A stretch of DNA of 64,000 nucleotides from Actinomycetota bacterium (GCA_020052375.1 JAGVPG010000017.1:1-64000); one strand, 5' to 3'. Shown: positions 6,972 through 16,813, counted from the first letter of the stretch. Notes: generated by a model not told the origin, from the letters alone. Numbers and translations: made by a program.

Positions 6972-7994
6972 TCATGTGACCAGGGACTTCAAGGCGTCAT
7001 TAACATCCAGGGAGATCATGTCGGCCCCTTCGAGCATGTAGAACTCCACTTCCGCCCGCCTTAAGGGACTGACGACTAGACTGGACATGAAGACCGACGG
7101 AGCTTCCCGGTTCACGTTGGCGTTGTTCACTATTATCAAGTCATCAAGCACATCTCCGACATAGACGGTCACTTGCCCCTTGATCTTCCGGGCAAGTTTG
7201 ATCAGATTTTCCGGATGCGGCTTCCTTTTGTCCGGCGTCGAACCGCCGTCCGATATGATCAAACCCGGATCGATCATGTCTTTCAAGCCCGATCGCTCGA
7301 GTGCGATATCCATCTCGGTCTTAGTACGTCCGGTCAGGATGCCGACTTTGGGGAGAAAAGGCTTGATGACCTCCGGATCTATCATCACGCGCTCATCGTT
7401 CAGCAACCCCTGGCGCCTGTTGTAAGACGGCTTGAAACCGTAAAGCCGTTCGCAGTAGTCGATACCGCCATACATCTCCTGGAACGTCTTTTCGATCGTC
7501 GCCCGGTTCCATTTGGATTCGACCTTCTTCCTCTGTTCGCGGGTCAGAGTTGTCAACATCACTTCCCGGGCTCCTTCGATGCCGCCTCCCGTCCTTCTGA
7601 CAGCCATCGTGAAATCCTCGATCGATTGGCCTTGTTCCCGGATGACGCTGGTCTGATCAGTCGTCAACTGTTCCGCTTTGATCAAATAGAACAGGACCGC
7701 CGCCGACGTCAGATCCCAATCGTTATTGAAACCGCCGGCGAGTTTGAAGGCCTGTGTTTCCGAGGGACTGAGCAGTATGTCGTCACCCTTGAATCCCAGT
7801 ACATAACAGAAATAATTCTGCACCGTCTGGCTGATGGCTATCCTGAATGAGTTGCTGACATCCATGATGACGCCGTCAATATCAAGGATCAGGGAGTCGA
7901 CCTGAGTCAACACGGCCTCCTGCTCCTTCCTTACCCAGACAAGAGGTTTAACCCGTTTATATTCGTAATCGGACTCGACCACCCGGTTTGCCAT
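6972..7994 (-). CDS. HAD-superfamily phosphatase within the his operon (candidate histidinol-phosphatase)
   Basis: This 340-residue protein has all HAD motifs: LDIDGVIMD (nucleophile D38, acid D40), LTGRTKTE (T221), KRKPHP (K256/K258) and VGDVLDD (D281, D284, D285). Between motifs I and II is a large, mostly helical cap of about 170 residues, long for the family. It resembles the subfamily IA group reported in cyanobacteria and haloarchaea (TIGR01548). It sits between hisC and hisB, 4 bp after the hisC stop, and no other histidinol-phosphatase is in the operon. I infer that it supplies this missing step as a non-orthologous enzyme. A different small-molecule phosphatase is the alternative. 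An N-terminal extension of about 30 residues precedes the catalytic core. Confidence 0.8.
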   Translation of the reverse strand: MANRVVESDYEYKRVKPLVWVRKEQEAVLTQVDSLILDIDGVIMDVSNSFRIAISQTVQNYFCYVLGFKGDDILLSPSETQAFKLAGGFNNDWDLTSAAVLFYLIKAEQLTTDQTSVIREQGQSIEDFTMAVRRTGGGIEGAREVMLTTLTREQRKKVESKWNRATIEKTFQEMYGGIDYCERLYGFKPSYNRRQGLLNDERVMIDPEVIKPFLPKVGILTGRTKTEMDIALERSGLKDMIDPGLIISDGGSTPDKRKPHPENLIKLARKIKGQVTVYVGDVLDDLIIVNNANVNREAPSVFMSSLVVSPLRRAEVEFYMLEGADMISLDVNDALKSLVT

Positions 7995-7998
7995 GGTC

Positions 7999-9054
7999 TT
8001 AAGACATAGCCTCCTTAAGGCGTTTCAGAAAAACTCCGTTCTGCTCGGCCGTCCCGACGGTCACCCTCAAACAGCGCTCCAGGCCTTTATTTTGAGAGAA
8101 ATCCCTTATCAAGACGCCCTTATTTAGCAGATCGTTATAGACGTGCGAAGCTTCTTTCCGCGTTTTGAACAGTATGAAGTTGGCATCGGAAGGAAACGGC
8201 TCGACGCCGTCGATCTGTTTCAATCCTTCAAACAGGCGCTCGCGTTCCCTTCGTATCGATTGAAGCTGTCCTTCCAGATCATTCCGGTTCTTTATTACTA
8301 TCTCGGCCGCCGTCTGCGAGAACGCGTTCATGTTATAAGGCAACCTTACGCGGTTGACCAGATTGACAATGCCGTTATTTGCTATCATATACCCTACTCT
8401 TAGCGCGGCCAACTGGAAGGCTTTTGAAAACGTCCGGACTATGATCAGGTTCTCGAATTTCGGCAGCAAGCCCATTACGGACTCCATCAGGAACTCCCCG
8501 TATGCCTCGTCCACCACGACCGGACATTCCGCCGCCTCCAGAATACGGTCTATGACCTCCGGTTTCTGACTGTTTCCCGTCGGGTTGTTCGGGCTGCAGA
8601 CAAAGACCAGATCCGGTTTCTCGCGCCCTATGTAAGCGACGGCTTCATCCGCGTCGATCATGAAATCCTCATCCAGAGGACAGTCCAGATAGTTCGTGCC
8701 CGTTATGTTCAATATCCCCGCGTGCATAGAATAAGTGGGCTCGAATATGAGGGCAAGCCGCCCCGGACCGCCGAACGTGAGCAGGATATCCATGATGACT
8801 TCGTTCGAACCGTTTCCGACCAGGATGTTTTCCGGTCCCAGTTCATAGACGGCGGCGATCGAGTCCCTTAAAGGCGTGGCCGAGATGTCCGGATACCTGT
8901 TGTATTCGAGACTTTTCAGTGCCTCTTCGATCTCCGCCCTTATCCCGGGCGTCAGGTTCCAGGGGCTTTCATTCGAATCGAGTTCCACCTCCGCCCGCAT
9001 CTGCGGTACGTCGTACGCGCTCAACGGCTTTACCTCGTCGCGGGGTTCGATCAT
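7999..9054 (-). CDS. hisC: histidinol-phosphate aminotransferase
   Basis: HisC is a fold-type I PLP enzyme that aminates imidazole acetol phosphate with glutamate. The 351-residue protein begins with the family signature (ELDSNESPWNL), carries CSPNNPTGN, the aspartate of VVDEAYGEF and the Schiff-base lysine in RTFSKAFQLAALRVGY, and ends with an Arg-containing LRVTVGT carboxylate-binding stretch. The ATG overlaps the hisD stop by 4 bp and the HAD gene follows closely. In many bacteria HisC also works on aromatic amino acids; this cannot be judged from sequence. Confidence 0.95.
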   Translation of the reverse strand: MIEPRDEVKPLSAYDVPQMRAEVELDSNESPWNLTPGIRAEIEEALKSLEYNRYPDISATPLRDSIAAVYELGPENILVGNGSNEVIMDILLTFGGPGRLALIFEPTYSMHAGILNITGTNYLDCPLDEDFMIDADEAVAYIGREKPDLVFVCSPNNPTGNSQKPEVIDRILEAAECPVVVDEAYGEFLMESVMGLLPKFENLIIVRTFSKAFQLAALRVGYMIANNGIVNLVNRVRLPYNMNAFSQTAAEIVIKNRNDLEGQLQSIRRERERLFEGLKQIDGVEPFPSDANFILFKTRKEASHVYNDLLNKGVLIRDFSQNKGLERCLRVTVGTAEQNGVFLKRLKEAMS

Positions 9055-10298
9055 CCCTTATCGACTCTTATCTTAATAGACTTCAAGTGCTCCACCAGTC
9101 CTTCTATTTCAGCCAGTTTGCTTACCGTTCCGGAAACATCGTTCAACGCGTCCGCGGTATACCTTATCACGCTTGTCCTCTTAACAAAATCATAAACCGA
9201 TAAAGGCGATGAGAACCTGGCAGTGCCGCCCGTAGGCAGCGTGTGGTTCGGCCCGGCATAGTAATCACCGACGGCCGTCGGCGTATACTGCCCGATAAAG
9301 ATCGCTCCGGCCTCGGTGATCTCACCCGCCAATCGATCGTTGTCTTTGGTCATGATCTCGAGATGCTCCGGGGCCAGGATATTCGCTATCCTGACCGCGT
9401 CATCGAGCGATCCAACGACAAAAGCCATCATGTTCTTTCCGTCAGCCATCGATCCGGTCTTCTCAGCCAAAGCCTGAGACGTGGTCACGAGTACCGCCAG
9501 AGCATCCGGATCATGCTCGGCTTGCGCCTTCATATCCTGAGCGATGAACTCAGGCGGCGCAGTCTCATCAGCGATTATCAATACCTCGCTCGGTCCCGCC
9601 AGCATGTCTATCCCGACGATCCCGAAGACCTCGCGCTTGGCCATCGTCACATATATGTTTCCGGGTCCGGTTATCTTGTCGACCTTCGTGACAGTCTCTG
9701 TGCCGTAAGCCATCGCGGCGATCGCCTGCGCTCCGCCTGCTTTGAAGACCTTGTCTACCCCCACTTCCGAAGCCGCTACAAGGACCGCCGGATCGATCCC
9801 GCCGTCCGTCCGTGGCGGGCTGCACATGACGATCTCTTTGACGCCGGCCGCCTTAGCCGGGATCGCGTTCATCAAGACCGTCGAAGGATACGGGAAACGG
9901 CCGCCCGGCACATATATCCCGACACTTTTCAGAGGCCTAATGCGATCCTCCGCAATAGCTCCGTTTAAGTCTTTTAGACAACCCGGTTGGATATAGATCC
10001 GCTCGTAGAACGACTTTATATGTTTGGCCGCCTTGCGGATCGCGTCAACGACTCCGGCATCGACCTTGCCGTAAGCATCGTCTATCTCTTTATCGGAGAC
10101 TCTTATCGAAGCCGGGTCCAAAGATACGCCGTCGAACTTCTCAGTATAATCGATCAACGCTTTATCGCCCGATTTCCGGACGTCTTCTATCACCAGGCGC
10201 ACTTTGTCGGCAATCCGGCGATCGAACAGTTCCTTCCGCCCGACTAGCTTCTGTATCTGCTTTTCATCTATTTTGCCGGAGATCTTATGTATTTTCAC
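9051..10298 (-). CDS. hisD: histidinol dehydrogenase
   Basis: HisD oxidises L-histidinol to L-histidine with two NAD+ and a zinc ion, the final step. Visible family motifs include [19 protein letters not shown], the zinc and catalytic region AQAEHDPDA (Gln, His), LAPEHLEIM and the C-terminal [11 protein letters not shown]. Its length, 415 residues, is close to the usual 430. It is the first gene of the operon. The start is GTG at 10298, with GAGGAGGA 14 bases upstream, rather far; another start cannot be excluded, but the protein N-terminus fits. hisG and hisE are not nearby. Confidence 0.95.
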   Translation of the reverse strand: MKIHKISGKIDEKQIQKLVGRKELFDRRIADKVRLVIEDVRKSGDKALIDYTEKFDGVSLDPASIRVSDKEIDDAYGKVDAGVVDAIRKAAKHIKSFYERIYIQPGCLKDLNGAIAEDRIRPLKSVGIYVPGGRFPYPSTVLMNAIPAKAAGVKEIVMCSPPRTDGGIDPAVLVAASEVGVDKVFKAGGAQAIAAMAYGTETVTKVDKITGPGNIYVTMAKREVFGIVGIDMLAGPSEVLIIADETAPPEFIAQDMKAQAEHDPDALAVLVTTSQALAEKTGSMADGKNMMAFVVGSLDDAVRIANILAPEHLEIMTKDNDRLAGEITEAGAIFIGQYTPTAVGDYYAGPNHTLPTGGTARFSSPLSVYDFVKRTSVIRYTADALNDVSGTVSKLAEIEGLVEHLKSIKIRVDKG

Positions 10299-10320
10299 AG
10301 CTTCACCAATTGTCCTCCTC

Positions 10321-10396
10321 CCCCTTCTAGAGGGAGGAATTAAAGGTGGGGGTAGTAATCTACCCTCCCCCTTACCCCCTCCCTTAAAGGGAGGGG
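10321..10396. repeat. GC-rich palindromic repeat upstream of hisD
   Basis: CCCCTCCCTT-A-AAGGGAGGGG (10376-10396) is a perfect 10-bp inverted repeat around one base. Next to it is a weaker hairpin (GGGTAG-TAAT-CTACCC). CCCTCCC-rich runs like this occur as dispersed intergenic palindromes in many bacteria. If read from the his promoter it would form a strong stem in the hisD leader and could influence expression or simply be a mobile-type repeat. Confidence 0.6.
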
Positions 10397-10430
10397 AGAT
10401 CCCTTATTGTGCCTCTCGTTGGCCTTTCTA

Positions 10431-10460
10431 ATACTATCCAATACACATATCCATTAGCAA
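10431..10460 (-). promoter_or_regulatory. possible his operon promoter
   Basis: On the minus strand TTGCTA (10460-10455) and TAGTAT (10436-10431) are separated by 18 bases, a fair match to a housekeeping sigma factor promoter. Transcription would start about 125 bases before the hisD GTG and include the GC-rich palindrome. This is pattern matching only. Confidence 0.35.
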
Positions 10461-10469
10461 CTTCCTGCA

Positions 10470-10802
10470 TCACCTGTCGGCCTGGCCTTTCTTCTCATAT
10501 ACCTTGAAGTAGTATCCGAAAGGCCAGCCGACGATCATAGACACCGTATAGTGGTTCGCCGTATCCGGATCCGACTTCATCCTCCTTCCCCAGTCTATCA
10601 GCATGAAAAACCACAAAGGGAAGATGACAAAGAGGACTGTGGTCAGCCATAACAGGATGAAGAGAAGCATCACCGGGATGAAGATGTCAGGTCCTATATA
10701 GGTCTTCATGATGGGGCAAGACAGACATACGGCGATCGTGACCAAGCAGCTAAAAACGATCCCCGCTCTGATGAAGATGCCTAAAAGCGGGATCTTCCTC
10801 AT
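10470..10802 (-). CDS. small membrane protein of unknown function
   Basis: This 110-residue protein has three likely membrane segments (about residues 10-30, 36-57 and 57-72, the last two nearly continuous) and a soluble tail with a VGWPFGYYFKVYEKKG motif. I do not recognise the family. Its ATG overlaps the stop of the preceding coiled-coil gene by 4 bp, so the two are made together and perhaps act together in the membrane. The only clue to function is that pairing. Confidence 0.6.
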   Translation of the reverse strand: MRKIPLLGIFIRAGIVFSCLVTIAVCLSCPIMKTYIGPDIFIPVMLLFILLWLTTVLFVIFPLWFFMLIDWGRRMKSDPDTANHYTVSMIVGWPFGYYFKVYEKKGQADR

Positions 10803-11671
10803 AGGCGATATTTAAGTATCATTGACGAGATCTCATTCTCCATATCTATTTTAAACTCCGCTGTGCGATCGTCGGATTGCGTCAGATTGCCGTTCCGGAT
10901 ACCTTCGAGGTCCTCTTTGAACTGCTGATCGCCCGTTACCGCCAGTTGCTCGATATCTATGCCTAGTTGATCCAGGCGGTCGTTGTCCCTGGCTGCCGCT
11001 GCCGCCGTGGACTCCTTAAGAAGCTCGACAAGCCGTGCAAACCATGCTGTCTTGTGTTCGTGAAACTTGCTCATAGAACCCGGCACGACCATCTTCTCAA
11101 GGTTCTTCATCTCTTGATCCAATGACTGGTCGCGGGCAGCCAGCGCGTTTACGTCCGATCCCGCAGATTTAGCATTATCGATCGCGGTATCCATCTTTCC
11201 TTCGATCACCGCGTGCTTATCAAAATGCGCCAGGACGACCTCCATATCCGTCAGGAATTTGTTACCGTATTTGAAGTAATCCTGCACCGCGTTCTTAAGC
11301 TCATGACCATCGCGAGGCGTTTTTATCTTTCTGAACTCCGCTTCCGCGCGGTTCAATTCCCTATGAGCTTTCGCAAGGTCCTTTCGGGCATCCTTGATAT
11401 CCTTCTGGATCGCGACCGGGTCCGATCCCTTCGTCAGCGGATCGAAGGTCTCTTTGAAGAAATCCCTATCCCACATAAGATCCGCGACGTTCATGCTTTT
11501 TTCTGCCTTCTTCATGACCGGTTCCAGACGGATCAGATAGTTGTTGATCTGCGACCTTTGCCAAAACGCGGTCCCGGCGAGCATGATGATCGGAGCGCTG
11601 ATGATGAAACCCATCAGCAACATGAGCGGGATCGCGTTGACGACCTTTTCTTGATCTGTTTTTTTGTCCAT
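10799..11671 (-). CDS. membrane-anchored coiled-coil protein of unknown function
   Basis: At 290 residues, this has one N-terminal membrane helix (about 12-33, PLMLLMGFIISAPIIMLAG) and then an almost wholly helical, charged body with heptad-like spacing of Leu and Ala. The layout resembles the sensor part of four-helix-bundle receptors or a surface-exposed coiled coil, but no output domain follows. The family is unknown to me. It is cotranscribed with the small membrane protein downstream (4-bp overlap) and starts 77 bp after dnaE ends. Confidence 0.6.
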   Translation of the reverse strand: MDKKTDQEKVVNAIPLMLLMGFIISAPIIMLAGTAFWQRSQINNYLIRLEPVMKKAEKSMNVADLMWDRDFFKETFDPLTKGSDPVAIQKDIKDARKDLAKAHRELNRAEAEFRKIKTPRDGHELKNAVQDYFKYGNKFLTDMEVVLAHFDKHAVIEGKMDTAIDNAKSAGSDVNALAARDQSLDQEMKNLEKMVVPGSMSKFHEHKTAWFARLVELLKESTAAAAARDNDRLDQLGIDIEQLAVTGDQQFKEDLEGIRNGNLTQSDDRTAEFKIDMENEISSMILKYRL

Positions 11672-11748
11672 ACGACCGCCCTTGATCCGGTGTATCTATT
11701 AATAAATCCTATCGGCAGACCTCTATTAGACCTTGAGGTCGAACGGGG

Positions 11749-14700
11749 CTATCCGGTGACCGCTTTCTCGCCGAGCAGGGCTTTGAGTTCGGCATATAAG
11801 CTGCTCGACCTCTTTACCCTAAAGGAACGACCTAGCTCAAGATGTGTCTGGTTGGCTTTCGCGTTGATCCTGATGACGACCGGAGACGGACCGGGGTGCG
11901 CCTTGAGGACAGACTTCATCTGCCCGAGCAGCACGTCTGAGAATCTTTCCAGGTTTATATCAAGACATAAAGGTTTAACATCTTCCGTCCGCTTATCCAG
12001 AGGTTTTGCTTCCATGGCGATCATCTTGACTTCATTGTCCCTATGATCGATCCTACCTTTTATTAGGATTATTTTGTCCTTTCCCAGTATCTCACGGTAT
12101 GTCTGATAGACGGAGGCAAAAACGACCACTTCCACCCGCGATTCAAGATCTTCCAGGGTCAGAAAGACCATCGTTTCGCCCTTCTTGGTCATCTTCTTGT
12201 TCTCCGCGGCGACAATACCGCCGATCCACTTCACCGAGCCATCGCGTTCGTCCTTAAGATGGCTGATCTGGATATCCGTCTGCACTTTCAACTGCGATTC
12301 GAGCCCTATGAGCGGGTGGTCGCTGACGTATATGCCGAGCATCTCCTTTTCCATCGCCAGCAGGCGATCTTTCGGGAATTCCTCTTTATCTTGCCCGTTG
12401 TCTTGCGAAAGCGCCGGCTGCCCTATGTCCGCCGCAAACAGTGAGAACTGTCCTATCTTCTCATCCTGCTGGGACTTCGACCCCGCATCGATCGCCTTTT
12501 CAAGTATGTTCAAAAGATATTTCCGGCTGCCCGCAAAATCGAAAGCACCGCTCATAATAAGACTTTCCAGGGCACGTTTATTCAACGCGCGCAGGTTGAC
12601 TCTATTACAGAACTCGTAAAGCGATTCGAATGGACCGGCCATCCTGGCCTGTATGATGGCATCGACGATGTTCAGACCGACGTTTCGTATGGCCGACAGG
12701 CCGAACCTGATCGAATCGCCGACAACCGTAAAATCGCGGTAGCTCTGGTTTATATCCGGCGGCAGCACTTCGATGTTCAACCGCCGGCACTCGTTGATAT
12801 AACGTACGACTCTATCCTTGTCTCCCTGCACGCTGGTGAGCAGAGCCGCCATGAACTCCACAGGATAGTTAGCTTTAAGATATGCTGTTTGATACGCGAC
12901 CATCGCGTAACCCGTTGCATGCGCCCGATTGAAACCATATCCCGCAAAATGCGCGATAAGGTCGAATACCTCACCCGCAAGCTGTTGGTCGTAACCTTTA
13001 TTGATGGCGCCGACTATGAATTTTTCACGCTGTTCGGCCATGACTTCACGTTTCTTTTTGCCCATCGCCGCCCGCAATATGTCGGCCTCGGCCATCGAGA
13101 AACCGGCCATGATCCCTGCTATCTGCATGACCTGTTCCTGATAGACTATGGTGCCATAGGTGTCTTTCAGCACGGCTTCAAGACTCTCGTGGATATGCTC
13201 GATCGGTTTCCTTCCGTGTTTCCGGTCGATGAAATCCTTGTCCATGCCGCTTCCTAAAGGTCCCGGCCGGAACAGCGCTACGCAGGCGACGATATCACCG
13301 AACTGAGTCGGTTGCAGCTCAGCCAGCAGGTTTCGCATGCCGCTACTCTCAAGCTGAAAGACGCCGACCGCGTCCCCTTTTTGCAGCATCTTGAAAGTCT
13401 TCCCGTCGTCCAGCGGTATGTCGTTTATATCTATGTCGATCTCCCGCACACGTTTTACGATCTTCAGCGTATCGGCGATGACGGTAAGCGTTCTAAGCCC
13501 CAGGAAGTCTATCTTGAGCAGGCCGATCTTCTGAACAGACGACATGGCATACTGCGTTACGATCTCTCCATCGCCCTTCTGTTGCAACGGCGTATAGTTG
13601 CTAAGCTCTTCTTCCGATATGACGACTCCAGCTGCGTGTATAGAATCATGTCTTGCCAGGCCTTCCAGCGCCTTCGCGGTGTCAAGCACCTTTTTTACGT
13701 CTTCGTCGCTGTTGTATTCGTCGTTCAGTTCCGGTGACGTCTTGAACGCTTGCTCGAGATCGACATCGGGGCCTTCCGGGATCAGCTTCGCGATCTTGTC
13801 CACCCTGGAATAAGGCAGATCGAACACCCTGCCGACGTCTCTGATCGCCTGACGGGCGCCTAACGTGCCGAAGGTTATGATCTGCGCTACGTGGTCTTTA
13901 CCATATTTATCGGCCACATAGTCGATCACTTCCTGGCGGCGGACATCGTCGAAGTCGATGTCGATGTCCGGCATGCTTGTCCTCTCGGGATTTAAGAAAC
14001 GTTCAAAGAAGAGCTTGTATTTCAACGGGTCTATGCCTGTGATCCCCAGGCAGTATGAGACCAGACTGCCCGCGGCCGAACCCCTGCCGGGACCGACCCA
14101 TATGCCGGACTTCTTAGCGAAGGAGACGAAATCCCATACGACCAGGAAGTATCCGGAGAAACCTTTATCCTTGATGACTTCCAGTTCATATCGCAGTCTC
14201 TCTTCCACTTCCGGCCCGGGGTCCGGGTACCTGTCTTTTAGACCCTCGCGAGATAATCTTTCAAGATAAGAATCCAGATCATAGCCTTCCGGGACCTCGT
14301 AATGAGGCAGGTACAGCTTCTCGAAATCGATCTCGACATTGCATCTTTCCGCTACTTTTAGCGTGTTTTCCAGCGCTTCCGGGCAATTTGAAAAGATGCT
14401 TGCCATCTGAGCCGGGCTTTTTAGGTAGAACTCCTGCGTCGTCAAGCGGAGGCGGTCGTCTTCTTCTAATGTCGAACCTGTCTGGATGCATAGCAGGACG
14501 TCCTGGGCGGTCGCCTTGTCTTTATCGACATAATGGACGTCGTTAGTCGCTACTACGGGTATATCCATCTCTTTGCCGATGGCGATCAGGGATTCGTTTA
14601 CTTCCTTCTGGCCTTCCAGCTTCTGATCTTGCAGCTCAAGAAGAAAGTTGCCCTTGCCGAAGATGTCCTCATACTCTTTAGCCTGGCTGCGTGCCTTGTC

Positions 14701-15159
14701 CATCCCGCCGTTGTTCATCAGGTTCCACGCGATCTCTCCCTTTATGCAACTGCTCGTAGCGATGATCCCCTCGTGATATCGTTTAAGGACCTCTTTATCG
14801 GTCCGCGGCCGGTAGTAGAACCCGTCAAGATAGCTGGATGACACGATATGCATCAGGTTTTGATATCCTTTGAAGTTCTCTGCCAGCAGGATCAGGTGAT
14901 GCGGGCTATCTTTTGTGCCCGCAGACTTTTCAAACCTGTCCGGGACGACATAGACCTCGCAGCCGACGATCGGTTTGATCCCGGCCGCGCGGCAAGCCGA
15001 AAAGAAATCGACCACGCCGTACATGGCGCCATGGTCCGTTATGGCCAGCGCCGGCGATCCCATATCTTTAGCCCGGTCGACCAGGTCATTGATCCGCGCC
15101 GCGCCATCGAGCAGGGAAAATTCGGTGTGAACGTGAAGGTGTACGAAGTCTTTGCCCAT
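11749..15159 (-). CDS. dnaE: DNA polymerase III alpha subunit
   Basis: This is the replicative polymerase, about 1136 residues as annotated. From the N-terminus it has a PHP domain (FVHLHVHTEFSLLDGA, ALAITDHGAMYG), the polymerase palm with the catalytic aspartates in PDIDIDFDD near residue 385 and the GRGSAAGSLVSYCLGIT loop, the fingers, the helix-hairpin-helix region and a C-terminal OB fold (WIGGIVAAENKKMTKKGE). The open frame extends 31 codons further upstream, but that stretch is unlike DnaE. ATG at 15159 fits the family start, although I see no clear ribosome site, so initiation may be weak or leaderless. It is divergent from the nuclease gene across 117 bp. Confidence 0.95.
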   Translation of the reverse strand: MGKDFVHLHVHTEFSLLDGAARINDLVDRAKDMGSPALAITDHGAMYGVVDFFSACRAAGIKPIVGCEVYVVPDRFEKSAGTKDSPHHLILLAENFKGYQNLMHIVSSSYLDGFYYRPRTDKEVLKRYHEGIIATSSCIKGEIAWNLMNNGGMDKARSQAKEYEDIFGKGNFLLELQDQKLEGQKEVNESLIAIGKEMDIPVVATNDVHYVDKDKATAQDVLLCIQTGSTLEEDDRLRLTTQEFYLKSPAQMASIFSNCPEALENTLKVAERCNVEIDFEKLYLPHYEVPEGYDLDSYLERLSREGLKDRYPDPGPEVEERLRYELEVIKDKGFSGYFLVVWDFVSFAKKSGIWVGPGRGSAAGSLVSYCLGITGIDPLKYKLFFERFLNPERTSMPDIDIDFDDVRRQEVIDYVADKYGKDHVAQIITFGTLGARQAIRDVGRVFDLPYSRVDKIAKLIPEGPDVDLEQAFKTSPELNDEYNSDEDVKKVLDTAKALEGLARHDSIHAAGVVISEEELSNYTPLQQKGDGEIVTQYAMSSVQKIGLLKIDFLGLRTLTVIADTLKIVKRVREIDIDINDIPLDDGKTFKMLQKGDAVGVFQLESSGMRNLLAELQPTQFGDIVACVALFRPGPLGSGMDKDFIDRKHGRKPIEHIHESLEAVLKDTYGTIVYQEQVMQIAGIMAGFSMAEADILRAAMGKKKREVMAEQREKFIVGAINKGYDQQLAGEVFDLIAHFAGYGFNRAHATGYAMVAYQTAYLKANYPVEFMAALLTSVQGDKDRVVRYINECRRLNIEVLPPDINQSYRDFTVVGDSIRFGLSAIRNVGLNIVDAIIQARMAGPFESLYEFCNRVNLRALNKRALESLIMSGAFDFAGSRKYLLNILEKAIDAGSKSQQDEKIGQFSLFAADIGQPALSQDNGQDKEEFPKDRLLAMEKEMLGIYVSDHPLIGLESQLKVQTDIQISHLKDERDGSVKWIGGIVAAENKKMTKKGETMVFLTLEDLESRVEVVVFASVYQTYREILGKDKIILIKGRIDHRDNEVKMIAMEAKPLDKRTEDVKPLCLDINLERFSDVLLGQMKSVLKAHPGPSPVVIRINAKANQTHLELGRSFRVKRSSSLYAELKALLGEKAVTG

Positions 15160-15276
15160 ATGTTTAAGAATAACAAATGCCGGGGCTAAAAGGATACGGG
15201 AGCGGAAGAAAATTGAAAATATGCTTCGTTCGCTGTAGAATATGTTTAACATATTGTAAAATCCAAAGAGGGGTTA

Positions 15277-16260
15277 ATGCGGCTTTCCTATTCAGCTATC
15301 TCCACCTATCAATCATGTCCTTTGCAGTACAGATTCCGATATATCGACCGTCTTCCGTCCAGGCCCAGCGCCGCTCTGGAATTCGGCAGCGCCTTGCATA
15401 AAGCCCTTCACGAACTTTACGACAAGAACCGGTCATTGGAGCAACTCAACGAGTTTCTGGCGCAAAGATGGGGGGCTACGGAGATCTTGCAGGAGGCCGT
15501 GGAGCCCCGTTACTCGCTGGCGGTCGCCGTATCGACCATGGAGAACTTCTACCGCGAGAACTTCAAAGAGGACGGCACACCTTTGATCGTACCCCATGCC
15601 CTCGAGGAATGGTTCGAAATCGCTTTGGACGGCCATGTCCTGGTCGGGCGTATCGACCGGATAGACACACTGGAAAATGGAAATCACGAGATCATCGACT
15701 ATAAGACCGGCAAGCGTCTGCCATCCCAGGAAGACCTTGACAAAGACCTGCAGCTCTCGATCTATTACTGGGCGGCGCACGAGGCGATGGGCGGTATCAA
15801 TCCCGAACGGCTGAAATTCTATTTCCTCCGCCCCGATTCAAACGAACAGTTCGTCACGTACCGGATGCCCGACCGGATAAACGACACTAAGGAAACGGTA
15901 TATGAAGTCATCAGAAGCATCGAGTCTGACAAAGCCAGCGATGTCTTCAAGCCTGTCAAGAATCCGCTTTGCGGCTGGTGCGACTATCAGGGAGAATGTG
16001 AATCCCTGGCGACCTCCGCGAGATCGGATGTGATCACTAATCCGGAGCTTTTCCCGGACGAAGAGAATGACGACCTTACCAGCGTCATAGATGAGTACAT
16101 CGAACTGAAGATGAGGCGGGACGAGTTCAAGACCAGGATGTCCGAACTACAGGCGAGAATAGACACTTATTGTATGGAAAACGCCGTGTCAGAGATAGAA
16201 GGAAGTAAAGGTAAGATAGAACGGATCCCCGGCGGAATGCTTAGAATCGTTACCGACTAG
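15277..16260 (+). CDS. PD-(D/E)XK nuclease of the RecB/Cas4-like type with Fe-S cysteines
   Basis: The 327-residue protein begins with the RecB-type motif (LSYSAISTYQSCPLQYRFRY, including C14) and has the nuclease core GRIDRIDTLENGNHEIIDYK, giving the D...D-x-K active site, then a QLSIYYWA helix. Three clustered cysteines near residue 235-245 (CGWCDYQGEC), with C14, form the typical four-Cys iron-sulfur site seen in AddB/Cas4-like nucleases. A coiled tail of about 60 residues follows. Such single-domain proteins act in DNA repair or end processing; the exact role is unknown. No CRISPR array or cas gene is nearby, so a Cas4 role is not supported. It is divergent from dnaE. Confidence 0.87.
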   Translation: MRLSYSAISTYQSCPLQYRFRYIDRLPSRPSAALEFGSALHKALHELYDKNRSLEQLNEFLAQRWGATEILQEAVEPRYSLAVAVSTMENFYRENFKEDGTPLIVPHALEEWFEIALDGHVLVGRIDRIDTLENGNHEIIDYKTGKRLPSQEDLDKDLQLSIYYWAAHEAMGGINPERLKFYFLRPDSNEQFVTYRMPDRINDTKETVYEVIRSIESDKASDVFKPVKNPLCGWCDYQGECESLATSARSDVITNPELFPDEENDDLTSVIDEYIELKMRRDEFKTRMSELQARIDTYCMENAVSEIEGSKGKIERIPGGMLRIVTD

Positions 16261-16813
16261 ATTCGATCAGACCGTAGTCGCCGTCTCTCCTTTTATACAG
16301 GACGTTAGGTTTTTCCGTTTCCGCGTTGGTAAAGAAGAAGAACATGTGGCCCAGTAACTCCATCTCCATCGCCGCTTCCTCCGGTGACATCAGTTTTATC
16401 GTGAACTGCTTTATCTTAACTATATCAGGACCACCAGCCTGAACTGGCAGCTCTTGTTCTTCTTCCTCTTCGTAATCTAACTCTTTATTGAGTCTTATTG
16501 AATCTTTCTGGACCGTCTCAAGCTTCTCCTTGTACTTCTTCAATTGTTTCTGAAGCTTCTCCACGATCTTATCCACGGAAGTGTACATATCCGGGCTTCC
16601 CTGCTTTGCCCTGATCACCGATCCGTGATTAGCGAATATCGTGATCTCTACGATCTGGTTGTCCGCGATGCGCGGGTTCCTTTCCATACTGAGTTCGGCT
16701 TCGACCTTCGTCGCCCATTCGAAATACCTCTCGATCCGCCTTACCTTCTCGTCAACGTAATCCTTTATCGGATCTGTGAGGTCTAGATGTCTTCCTTTAA
16801 CGATTATCTGCAT
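16250..16813 (-). CDS. hpf: ribosome hibernation promoting factor, long form
   Basis: Long-form HPF (RaiA/YfiA family) binds idle 70S ribosomes and dimerises them to 100S particles in stationary phase. Residues 1-100 are the ribosome-binding domain (MQIIVKGRHLDLTDPIKDYV, basic helix with KYKEKLE), then an acidic linker (EEEEEQE) and a C-terminal dimerisation domain ending with VLYKRRDGDYGLIE. At 187 residues it is a typical long form. GGGAGGT precedes the ATG. A structured RNA with its own promoter lies 26 bp upstream, which probably provides the transcript. The end overlaps the convergent nuclease gene by 11 bp. Confidence 0.95.
   Translation of the reverse strand: MQIIVKGRHLDLTDPIKDYVDEKVRRIERYFEWATKVEAELSMERNPRIADNQIVEITIFANHGSVIRAKQGSPDMYTSVDKIVEKLQKQLKKYKEKLETVQKDSIRLNKELDYEEEEEQELPVQAGGPDIVKIKQFTIKLMSPEEAAMEMELLGHMFFFFTNAETEKPNVLYKRRDGDYGLIESSR

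Noticed and set aside
11213..12046. 277-codon plus-strand frame opposite the coiled-coil and dnaE genes
   Set aside because: Covers two unrelated minus-strand genes and lacks any recognisable domain.
15160..15252. Upstream extension of dnaE
   Set aside because: The 31 added residues are hydrophobic and unlike any DnaE N-terminus; the PHP motif starts right after ATG at 15159.
15277..16260. Cas4 annotation for the RecB-like nuclease
   Set aside because: Fold and Fe-S cysteines agree, but no CRISPR array or other cas gene is in the window; kept as general nuclease.
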